A program made the position numbers and the translations under genes. The notes under the pieces are model-generated. The model saw nothing but the letters and a program-made list of their open reading frames with translations. It was not told the DNA's origin and made no database searches. A DNA stretch of 64,000 nucleotides from Pseudomonas atagonensis. GTDB taxonomy: Bacteria; Pseudomonadota; Gammaproteobacteria; Pseudomonadales; Pseudomonadaceae. Of this stretch, positions 56,142 to 64,000 are shown one piece after another. Positions within the stretch are counted from its first letter, which is position 1. Each line of letters opens with the position of its first letter. The DNA lies in contig NZ_VXCA01000017.1 in the NCBI RefSeq assembly GCF_011369485.1, positions 62,001-126,000 of the forward strand, written 5' to 3'.

Positions 56142-56157
56142 GTGACTGAACAGTCAC
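56142..56157. promoter_or_regulatory. Dyad GTGACTG-AA-CAGTCAC
   Basis: A perfect 7-bp inverted repeat with a 2-bp spacer, about 255 bp upstream of NRPS A and 220 bp upstream of the LuxR gene. Size and symmetry suit a dimeric regulator; which one is unknown. Confidence 0.45.
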
Positions 56158-56241
56158 TCACGCGGACGCGCCAGCCATCGTCGCCGCCAGAACCCCGGCG
56201 CCAACATTCAGAAATAGTGGCACTTTGTGTCCCTGTTTTCC

Positions 56242-56255
56242 CCTACAGACGTAGG
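56242..56255. promoter_or_regulatory. Dyad CCTAC-AGAC-GTAGG
   Basis: A perfect 5-bp inverted repeat with a 4-bp spacer, resembling TAC...GTA operators of LuxR/FixJ-type activators. It lies about 120 bp upstream of the LuxR start, so it is a candidate site for the flanking LuxR regulators. Confidence 0.45.
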
Positions 56256-56358
56256 ACAAATCCATAGGCTTAAATCCCGCTCCAGATCATGTTCATGGAG
56301 AAATGACTGCGTGGGCGGCTTTTATACAGACGGCAGACGATTCAGTGATGGCTCTGAA

Positions 56359-56377
56359 CCAGGGATGACAAGGATAT
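56359..56377 (+). promoter_or_regulatory. Two adjoining RsmA/RsmE-like motifs at the luxR start
   Basis: CCAGGGATGA (56359-56368) contains the full CANGGANG core, and ACAAGGATAT (56368-56377) matches nine of ten consensus positions and covers the ribosome site and the A of ATG. Paired GGA motifs, one over the ribosome site, are typical of Rsm-repressed mRNAs. Confidence 0.45.
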
Positions 56378-57170
56378 GAATCTGACCGGCAGTATTCGCA
56401 ACATGGAAAACCCGCATTTTTACTGGCAACTGGGAGAGCTGATTGCGAGCACCGGCGATGATCATTTCGCCAGCAACATGTTCCAGCTGGTCGACACACT
56501 GGTGCCGGTCAACCGGGTCGATCTGAGCGAGTGGACCCTTGATGAACGTCAGGCCAGCGTGGTCGAGATCACCCCGCTGGGCAGCGCAGGCCTCGTACAG
56601 AACGTGCCGCCGCCCGATCCGCTGCAGCATCCGGATGCGCATCCGTTGCTGGAGAAAATGATCGAGATGAATGACTCGTTACTGATTCAACTAAAGGCTT
56701 CATTGCAGCCACGCCATCCGCAACACAACGCCCACCAGTGCAATCTGGTTTCGCGTACGTCCAACCGCCGCTGCGTCATCTCGTTTTATCGACCGCACAC
56801 GCAACGGGTGTTTTCCCTGCCGGAGCTGTCGTTTCTCAAACGCCTGTCCGACACCCTGCTGCCGCTGATCGAGCGCCATGCGCAGATCAGCCGGCAACTC
56901 CTCGCCAGACAGCCGCGTCAGCCCCTGGCCGAACTGGATCAGGCGCCGCTGGCGCAGGTGTTCGACGAGCGACTGGGGCTGTGCGGGATTGTCTTGTCGG
57001 CGCGCGAAAAAGAAGTCTGTCTGGGGCTGTTGACCGGCGGTACCGTGCCGCAAATGGCGGACAGACTGCGGGTCAAGAACAGCTCGGTCGAAACCTACCT
57101 GAAGCGGGCGACCGCGAAACTCGGGGTCAGTGGCCGGCATGGTCTGGCGAAGTGGATGGCCGGGGCTTGA
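56376..57170 (+). CDS. LuxR-type regulator upstream of the lipopeptide genes
   Basis: A 264-residue protein divergent from NRPS A, in the position of ViscAR/MassAR/ArfF. The C-terminal HTH ([16 protein letters not shown], then [15 protein letters not shown]) covers about residues 200-255. No autoinducer-binding domain is evident. AAGGA is only about 2 bases from ATG 56376; an in-frame ATG at 56403 ([17 protein letters not shown]) aligns better with the start of the other regulator, so the true start is uncertain. The likely role is activation of lipopeptide synthesis. It is 68 bp upstream of the OprM-like gene and may share a transcript with it. Confidence 0.85.
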   Translation: MNLTGSIRNMENPHFYWQLGELIASTGDDHFASNMFQLVDTLVPVNRVDLSEWTLDERQASVVEITPLGSAGLVQNVPPPDPLQHPDAHPLLEKMIEMNDSLLIQLKASLQPRHPQHNAHQCNLVSRTSNRRCVISFYRPHTQRVFSLPELSFLKRLSDTLLPLIERHAQISRQLLARQPRQPLAELDQAPLAQVFDERLGLCGIVLSAREKEVCLGLLTGGTVPQMADRLRVKNSSVETYLKRATAKLGVSGRHGLAKWMAGA

Positions 57171-57238
57171 GCGCCCCTTCAGAAAAGCCTGCCATTGACT
57201 CAAAGGTTTATTCCCCCGCAAGAATTCGAGGCTGTTTG

Positions 57239-58630
57239 ATGTCCTTACGTCTTTCCCTGGTGTCCATCGCCATGCTGATGGCCGGCTGTTCGCTGATTCC
57301 CGACTACCAGCGGCCCGCATCACCGGTTGCCGCGCAATACCCGACGCCCACACAAACCGCAGCCAGCACTGAAGACTGGCGCACGCTGTTCAACGACCCG
57401 GCCTTGCCGCAACTCATCGATTCGGCCCTGCTCAACAACCGCGACCTGCGTGTGGCCGCGCTAAATGTCGAAGCCTTCCAGGCGCAATACCGCATTCAAC
57501 GCGCCGACCTGCTGCCGGCGGTGTCGGCCAATGCCAGCGAATCGCGCCAGCGCATGCCACCCAGCGTGACCCGCAGCAAGTCGATGATCAATTCGACCTA
57601 CGCAGTCAATCTGGGCGTCAGTGCCTATGAACTGGATTTCTTCGGCCGGGTGCGCAGCCTCAGTGAGCAGGCCTTGCAAACCTGGCTGGCGACCGAACAG
57701 GCAAGGCGCAGCGCCGAGTTGAGTCTGGTGGCCAACGTCGCCAACGCCTACCTGACGTGGCGTGCCGATCAGGAGCTGCTTGAGCTGACCCGCCAGACCC
57801 TCGCTGCCGATGAACAAAGCCTGCGCCTGACCACCCGCAACCGCGACGCCGGCAAGTCTTCGGCGCTGGAGCAGGCTCAGGCGAAGACCAGCGTCGACAG
57901 TTCACGGGCCAATCTGGCGCGCTATCAGCGGCAGGTCGCGCAGGATCTCAACAGCCTGACATTGCTGGTCGGCGCGCCGGTGCCGGACACGCTGCCCGCG
58001 CGTCCGTTGACCAGTGATCTGGTGCAACAGTTGCCGGCCGGTCTGCCATCGGACTTGCTGCAACGGCGCCCGGACATCCTGCAGGCGGAATACACTCTCA
58101 AAGCGGCCAACGCCAACATCGGCGCAGCCCGGGCGGCGTTTTTCCCCAGCGTCAGCCTGACCGCCAGCGCCGGCACCTCCAGCCGCGACCTGTCGAGGTT
58201 GTTCAACGCGGGTTCCGGCGCCTGGACCTTTCAGCCACAGATCAGCCTGCCGATCTTCAACGCCGGCAGTCTGCGGGCGAGTCTGGATTATTCGAAACTG
58301 CAGAAAGACGTGGCGGTGGCCGAATACGAAAAATCGATCCAGACCGCGTTTCAGGAAGTCGCTGACGGGCTGGCGGCGCGCAGTACTTATCAGCAACAAC
58401 TGCAGGCGCAGAGTGATCTGGTGCAAGCCACGCAGGATTACTACACTTTGGCGCAGCACCGCTATCAGAACGGCGTCGACAGCAGTCTGGTGTTCCTCGA
58501 TGCCCAGCGTTCGCTGTTCAGTTCGCAGCAAGGGCTGATCACCGATCGCCTCGCGCAACTGGTCGCCGAAGTGAATCTGTACACCGCGCTGGGCGGTGGC
58601 TGGCCGCTCGATGTATCCAGCCCGCAGTGA
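57239..58630 (+). CDS. OprM/NodT-family outer-membrane efflux lipoprotein
   Basis: A 463-residue TolC-fold channel. The signal peptide ends in a lipobox at Cys17 (LMAGC), followed by the family opening [13 protein letters not shown]. Two TolC repeats are visible, with the second containing [19 protein letters not shown] and an [13 protein letters not shown] segment. It is next to the LuxR regulator at the opposite end of the NRPS genes from MacA/MacB. OprM-like genes are common at this position in Pseudomonas lipopeptide loci, so it is probably the outer-membrane exit for the product. Other RND or ABC pumps could also use it. Confidence 0.9.
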   Translation: MSLRLSLVSIAMLMAGCSLIPDYQRPASPVAAQYPTPTQTAASTEDWRTLFNDPALPQLIDSALLNNRDLRVAALNVEAFQAQYRIQRADLLPAVSANASESRQRMPPSVTRSKSMINSTYAVNLGVSAYELDFFGRVRSLSEQALQTWLATEQARRSAELSLVANVANAYLTWRADQELLELTRQTLAADEQSLRLTTRNRDAGKSSALEQAQAKTSVDSSRANLARYQRQVAQDLNSLTLLVGAPVPDTLPARPLTSDLVQQLPAGLPSDLLQRRPDILQAEYTLKAANANIGAARAAFFPSVSLTASAGTSSRDLSRLFNAGSGAWTFQPQISLPIFNAGSLRASLDYSKLQKDVAVAEYEKSIQTAFQEVADGLAARSTYQQQLQAQSDLVQATQDYYTLAQHRYQNGVDSSLVFLDAQRSLFSSQQGLITDRLAQLVAEVNLYTALGGGWPLDVSSPQ

Positions 58631-58712
58631 ATACGCGTCACTTTTTCTTACACCTTTTGTCGCCAGATCCCACGCTGTACGGCGATCCGCGGCCGGTCTT
58701 TGCCTTCAGTTT

Positions 58713-58720
58713 GGTATCAT
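58713..58720 (+). promoter_or_regulatory. Extended -10 promoter for the SCO/PCuAC pair
   Basis: TTGGTATCAT holds a TG one base before the -10 hexamer TATCAT (58715-58720), about 70 bp before the SCO start. No good -35 is visible, which is acceptable for an extended -10. The same TTGGTATCAT recurs at 60179-60188. Confidence 0.4.
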
Positions 58721-58788
58721 GCGCCGCTTTTACGGTTAACCCACCCCGCCAGTCCTGTTGACTGACGGGCTGCAAAAGGCGGTATCAG

Positions 58789-59394
58789 ATGACGGTTTTG
58801 TTGACTCGCCGCAAGGTGCTTGCGGGAATGGGCGTGCTCGGGCTCGGCCTGCTCGCCGGCTGCGACACCCGCGGCGAACTGTCGTACAAGTACGGCAAGG
58901 ATCTGAGCGACAAGATCCTCGGACGCACCTTCAAACTGAAGAACACCGATGGCGAAACCATGTCGCTGTCGAGCTTTCGCGGCATGATGCCGATGATTTT
59001 CTTCGGCTTCACCCAGTGCCCGGCGGTCTGCCCCACCACCCTCGCCCGCGCGGCGAAAATCAAGAAACTGATGGGCAAGGATGGCGACCGCCTGCAGGTG
59101 ATCTTCATCACCCTGGACCCTGAGCGCGATACGCCAGAAATCCTCGACGCCTACATGAAAGCCTTCGACCCCAGCTTCGTTGCGCTGTACGGCACCGTTG
59201 AGGAAACCAAGGCCACGGCCAAGGAATTCGACGTGTTCTACGAGAAAGTCCCGGCGGGCGACACCTATACCATCTCGCATACATCGACCAGTTACGTTTA
59301 CGACTCCCGTGGCGGCTTGCGCATGGGGCTGTCCACATCGCTTTCGGCAGAAGAATGCACGGAAGACTTGCTTACCGTTATGGAGGTTTGCTGA
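58789..59394 (+). CDS. SCO1/SenC/PrrC-type copper chaperone
   Basis: A 201-residue lipid-anchored thioredoxin-fold protein (lipobox LLAGC, Cys25). The copper/redox motif is CPAVCP (Cys77, Cys81), with the metal-binding His in ISHTSTSY (about residue 164). SCO proteins deliver copper to the CuA centre of cytochrome oxidase at the periplasmic face. Its TGA shares one base with the ATG of the PCuAC gene, a partner in the same process. Length is normal. Confidence 0.92.
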   Translation: MTVLLTRRKVLAGMGVLGLGLLAGCDTRGELSYKYGKDLSDKILGRTFKLKNTDGETMSLSSFRGMMPMIFFGFTQCPAVCPTTLARAAKIKKLMGKDGDRLQVIFITLDPERDTPEILDAYMKAFDPSFVALYGTVEETKATAKEFDVFYEKVPAGDTYTISHTSTSYVYDSRGGLRMGLSTSLSAEECTEDLLTVMEVC

Positions 59395-59873
59395 TGCACC
59401 CCGTTCTGAACAACATCAAACGCGCCGCACTGACCCTGTCCCTGCTGGGTCTGGCGTTCCAGGCTTCGGCGCAGACCCAAGTCGACGACGCCTGGGTACG
59501 TGCCACCGTGCCAAGCCAGTCCGCCAGCGGCGCGTTCATGACCATCACCGCCGACAGCGACAGCAAATTGCTCAGCGTTGCCTCGCCCGTGTCCAAAGAC
59601 GTGCAGATTCACGAAATGTCCATGAAGGACGATGTGATGAAAATGGGCCCGGTGCAGTCGGTCGACCTGCCGGCCGGCAAAGCGGTCAAGTTTGATCCGA
59701 ACGGATACCACGTCATGCTCATGGGCCTCACTGCTCAGCTCAAGGAAGGCGAAATCGTTCCTTTGACCCTGACCGTCGCAAACGCCAAGGGCGAGAAAGA
59801 AACCATCGAAGTGAAAGCGCCAGTGCGCTCGCTGACCAACATGGAAGGTCATGATCACAGCAAAATGCACTGA
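59394..59873 (+). CDS. PCuAC-type periplasmic copper chaperone
   Basis: A 159-residue exported protein with a signal peptide cleaved after FQASA. The Cu(I)-binding pattern of the family is present: HEMSM with further methionines, then HVMLM about 35 residues later. The C-terminus ends in a His/Met cluster (GHDHSKMH) that may also bind copper. PCuAC works with SCO1 in loading CuA of cytochrome oxidase, and the overlapping genes agree. The start at ATG 59394 gives a clean signal peptide. Confidence 0.9.
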   Translation: MHPVLNNIKRAALTLSLLGLAFQASAQTQVDDAWVRATVPSQSASGAFMTITADSDSKLLSVASPVSKDVQIHEMSMKDDVMKMGPVQSVDLPAGKAVKFDPNGYHVMLMGLTAQLKEGEIVPLTLTVANAKGEKETIEVKAPVRSLTNMEGHDHSKMH

Positions 59874-59895
59874 TCTGACGGACTGAAAGACCTGC

Positions 59896-59933
59896 GGGGC
59901 GGCATGATCAAAAATCATGCCGCCCCGTTTTTT
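59896..59933 (+). terminator. Intrinsic terminator after the PCuAC gene
   Basis: GGGGCGGCATGAT (59896-59908) pairs with ATCATGCCGCCCC (59914-59926), a 13-bp perfect stem with a 5-base loop, followed by G and six Ts. Confidence 0.95.
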
Positions 59934-60233
59934 CGGGCGCGATAATGTTGACGAGAAGTCGACGTTGAAATCCCGACTTCGCAGATGCGCAGGCAAACAG
60001 ATCAAAGGCTTGTTAAACAGCCTGAAACAATAAATCCGCCGCCACGGAAACCCTGTGCTGTCGGCTTGTGTCGCCCGACACCCACGCCAGTCACGCGCTC
60101 AAGGATTTCTCGTCTGTGCAAACGCTACCGGCCAGCCAATCACCTGCGCGTTTAAAAAGGCGATCAGACAGCGCGCCCTTGGTATCATCGCCCACACTTT
60201 TTTGACGTTTTGATGACTGGAAGGTCTTTTTTT
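59934..60233. other. 300-bp intergenic region before the sulfatase gene
   Basis: I see no credible gene here. TTGGTATCAT at 60179-60188 is a likely extended -10 promoter for the downstream sulfatase-like gene, with the hexamer at 60183-60188. Nothing else stands out. Confidence 0.4.
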
Positions 60234-62444
60234 GTGAGCGCTCTTCTGAACGGCTTGCGGCACCCGCGGGCTCGCCTCCTGTCCCTTATTTTTCTGGTGC
60301 TGATTGTGCCGGTGTGCCTGCGTGCGGCACTCGGCTGGTCGACAGCCTTGGGTTATGTCTCGGACCTGGCCATCGGCAGCCTGCTGGTGGTGCTGTTACA
60401 TCGTCGGGCGTGGTGGCTGGCATTGCCGGTGCTGCTGTTCTGGGGATTGTTGACTGTGGCGACGGCAGAACTGGTCAGCGCCGTCGGGCGTCTGCCGAAT
60501 CCTTCCGATCTGCATTACCTGATCGACCCGCAATTCGTCGAGAACTCTACCGGTGGTGGTCTCGCGCATCCGGCGTTGGGCATCACCTTACTGCTGGCCA
60601 TGATGGTGTGGCTGCTCACGCAGTTCACTGCTCGAGGCATCGCCCGCCCAGCCCTGCCCCGCGCGGCCTGGAGCGCACCGCTGGTGTTGTTCGCCGCGCA
60701 TTGGGGCACGCAGAATCTCTGGCCCGACGAAGCCGATCCATGGCGCGTGTACAACCTGCCGCATCAATTGCTGGCCACCGAGGTGGCCGACGTGCAGATC
60801 CAGGTCGAAGAATGGCTGGACGGTGACTTCGAGGAAGTCGCGCCGGCCATGGCCGGGTTGACCGATGTCGATCTCAACGGCCACAAGCTGCTGGCCGGCC
60901 CCGGTCAGGCGCGCAATGTGTTGATCATCGCGCTGGAAGGCATTCCCGGTGCGTACATCCGCGCCAACCGCGAGGCCATCGGCAGTCATTATCAGGAAGA
61001 CCTGATGCCCAACCTCAGCCGCTGGGCCGAGCGCGGCATGAACACTCCGGACTACGTGCTGCACACGCACCAGACCATTCGCGGTCTGTACGCGATGCTT
61101 TGCGGCGATTACGACAAGCTCAACAACGGCACGCCAAAGGGCGTGGAAATGCTCACCCAGAAGGAGCGCAACCAGGCGTGTCTGCCGGCGCAACTGCGTG
61201 AGCACGGTTTCAGCACTCACTACTTGCAGGGTGCCGGCCTGCGCTTCATGGCCAAAGACAAGATCATGCCGCACATTGGTTTCGATGCGACCCACGGTCT
61301 GGAATGGTTCAGTAATGCCAACTATCTGGAGTTCCCGTGGGGCAAGGATGACAAGGCGTTTTTCGAAGGTGCGCTGGACTATGTCGGCCAACTGAAGAAA
61401 CACAAACAACCGTGGATGCTGACCTTGTTGACGGTCGGCACGCATCAGCCCTACTCCGCGCCGGAAGACTATCTGCAGCGTTACGAAACACCGAAACAGG
61501 CAGCCGTCGGTTATCTGGATGACGCGCTGGAAGAATTCCTCATCGGCCTGGAACGCCAAGGCGTACTGAAAGACACGCTGGTGGTGATCACGTCCGACGA
61601 ATCCCACGGCATTGATGGCGTGCGTCTGGCGTCATCCTGGGGATTCAACCTGACCCTTGCGCCGGAGCATGAGCAACTGCCGCGACTCAACGCCGGGGTT
61701 TACGGGCATGTTGACCTGAGCACGTCGATCCTCGACTACTTCGACCTGCCGGTGCCCAGCGCGCTGAGCGGGCGTTCGCTGTTTCGTGACTACGATAGCG
61801 GCCGGGAAATCATGTCGTACACCAACGGCAAACTGCGCTACCACGACGGGCGCGGAATCTTCTCCGAATGCGACATGCCGCGCCGTTGCCGCTACTACGA
61901 AAGCGCCGGTTTCATCGCCGAAAGTGCCACCTACAAGGGCAACTACAGCGGCCAGCGCGCCCGCCAGATTGCCGCCCGCGCCAATGCCCTGGACCTGTCA
62001 CTGCTGCGCACGCCGCTCAATCAGCGTTATCAGTTCGGCAGCACCAACGTCATCCCGCTGCAAGCGCAGATCAAGGATGACTGGGCCGACAACCTGATCG
62101 GCGCGCAATACCTGGAAATGCCCAAAGGCTCGCACACCCGCGTGCGCCTGACCGTGCGCTCGGTCGATCCGCAACAGGCGGCGTACATCCAGCTCAAGGC
62201 CAAGGAGTTTGAGCAGGACGTGCAACTCGGGTTGCCCACCGAGATGGTCGCCACGGCGGATCAACCGCTGGAAATGGATTTCAGTTTCGACAACCCGCAA
62301 CAGCGCAAGGCGTTTTCGTTTCACTTGTTGGGGTATGGCTTGGGGGCAGTGGAAGTGACGGACTTCAGTGTGATTACTGAAGTACCGGGGCAGGAGGATT
62401 TGCTCGACGACATTGTGGAGGATGAAACGGCACAGTCGAGTTGA
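60234..62444 (+). CDS. Membrane sulfatase / LTA-synthase-like phosphotransferase
   Basis: A 736-residue protein if it starts at GTG 60234, which has GGAAGG about 9 bases upstream; ATG 60213 is in frame but lacks a ribosome site. Several hydrophobic helices fill about the first 150 residues. An alkaline-phosphatase/sulfatase-fold domain follows: LIIALEG metal-site strand, nucleophile Thr in HTHQTIRG, and ITSDESHG metal ligands. The C-terminal 120 residues form an extra soluble domain. Relatives transfer phosphoglycerol or phosphoethanolamine groups to envelope glycans or lipid A; the acceptor cannot be told here. The gene stands alone. Confidence 0.82.
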   Translation: MSALLNGLRHPRARLLSLIFLVLIVPVCLRAALGWSTALGYVSDLAIGSLLVVLLHRRAWWLALPVLLFWGLLTVATAELVSAVGRLPNPSDLHYLIDPQFVENSTGGGLAHPALGITLLLAMMVWLLTQFTARGIARPALPRAAWSAPLVLFAAHWGTQNLWPDEADPWRVYNLPHQLLATEVADVQIQVEEWLDGDFEEVAPAMAGLTDVDLNGHKLLAGPGQARNVLIIALEGIPGAYIRANREAIGSHYQEDLMPNLSRWAERGMNTPDYVLHTHQTIRGLYAMLCGDYDKLNNGTPKGVEMLTQKERNQACLPAQLREHGFSTHYLQGAGLRFMAKDKIMPHIGFDATHGLEWFSNANYLEFPWGKDDKAFFEGALDYVGQLKKHKQPWMLTLLTVGTHQPYSAPEDYLQRYETPKQAAVGYLDDALEEFLIGLERQGVLKDTLVVITSDESHGIDGVRLASSWGFNLTLAPEHEQLPRLNAGVYGHVDLSTSILDYFDLPVPSALSGRSLFRDYDSGREIMSYTNGKLRYHDGRGIFSECDMPRRCRYYESAGFIAESATYKGNYSGQRARQIAARANALDLSLLRTPLNQRYQFGSTNVIPLQAQIKDDWADNLIGAQYLEMPKGSHTRVRLTVRSVDPQQAAYIQLKAKEFEQDVQLGLPTEMVATADQPLEMDFSFDNPQQRKAFSFHLLGYGLGAVEVTDFSVITEVPGQEDLLDDIVEDETAQSS

Positions 62445-62479
62445 GTCTGTTTGAAAGACTTTGCCTATGACCCACCAAT

Positions 62480-64000
<1,521 letters not shown>

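Larger units (their letters stand above)
55891..56375. promoter_or_regulatory. 485-bp divergent promoter region, NRPS A / luxR
   Basis: The gap between the divergent NRPS A and LuxR genes holds no credible gene. It contains two inverted repeats (56142-56157 and 56242-56255), a possible -10 TATACA at 56323-56328 for the LuxR gene, and RsmA-like motifs next to the LuxR start. The NRPS A leader ends AGAAGGATCTT before ATG, where AGA and TCT could pair around AGGA. Transcription starts cannot be placed with confidence. Confidence 0.6.

Overview
The window looks like a chromosome segment of a fluorescent Pseudomonas (P. fluorescens complex). The clues are the high GC content, the AAGGA-type ribosome sites, a hydroxyproline catabolic cluster, a Gal-type D-galactose dehydrogenase, and above all a cyclic-lipopeptide NRPS locus with the Pseudomonas arrangement: LuxR, NRPS-A, NRPS-B, NRPS-C, MacA/MacB, LuxR, plus an OprM-like outer-membrane factor.

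Layout. (1) Bases 1-5506, + strand: an amino-acid permease tail followed by 4-hydroxyproline epimerase, pyrroline-4-hydroxy-2-carboxylate deaminase, ketoglutarate-semialdehyde dehydrogenase and a DadA-like D-hydroxyproline dehydrogenase. Together they can take trans-4-hydroxyproline to 2-oxoglutarate. (2) 5580-7980, - strand: a tRNA-Gln(CTG), followed 25 nt later by a 766-aa protein I do not recognise. (3) 8099-14321: D-galactose dehydrogenase, a zinc alcohol dehydrogenase, a YcaC-like hydrolase, a two-component system, a small unknown protein and a DUF3313-like lipoprotein. (4) 14473-58630: the lipopeptide locus, about 44 kb. (5) 58789-62444: SCO1/SenC and PCuAC copper proteins, then a membrane sulfatase/LTA-synthase-like protein. 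(6) 62575 to the end: katG, cut by the window edge.

Lipopeptide locus. Three minus-strand NRPS genes carry 2 + 4 + 5 = 11 modules and a tandem thioesterase, which is the architecture of the amphisin/arthrofactin/tensin group. I read ten-residue specificity codes by hand against GrsA. They give Leu1, Gln(or Glu)2, Thr3, Leu4, Leu5, Ser6, Leu7, Gln8, an aliphatic residue (Ile/Val/Leu) at 9, the same at 10, and Glu11. Condensation types are one starter C, seven dual epimerisation/condensation domains (modules 2-7 and 9) and three LCL domains (8, 10, 11). The predicted product is therefore a beta-hydroxyacyl peptide D-Leu, D-Gln/Glu, D-aThr, D-Leu, D-Leu, D-Ser, L-Leu, D-Gln, L-Ile/Val, L-Ile/Val, L-Glu, probably closed as a lactone on Thr3. 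The stereochemical pattern is the amphisin one. The side chain at position 2 and the near-duplicate A domains of modules 9 and 10 are the parts that may be new.

Working together. The two flanking LuxR-type proteins lack an obvious autoinducer domain and probably activate the NRPS genes. Both have RsmA/RsmE-like GGA motifs in their leaders, which fits Gac/Rsm control. MacA, MacB and the OprM-like protein probably form the export channel. The NRPS subunits seem to be ordered by charge-complementary terminal docking segments.
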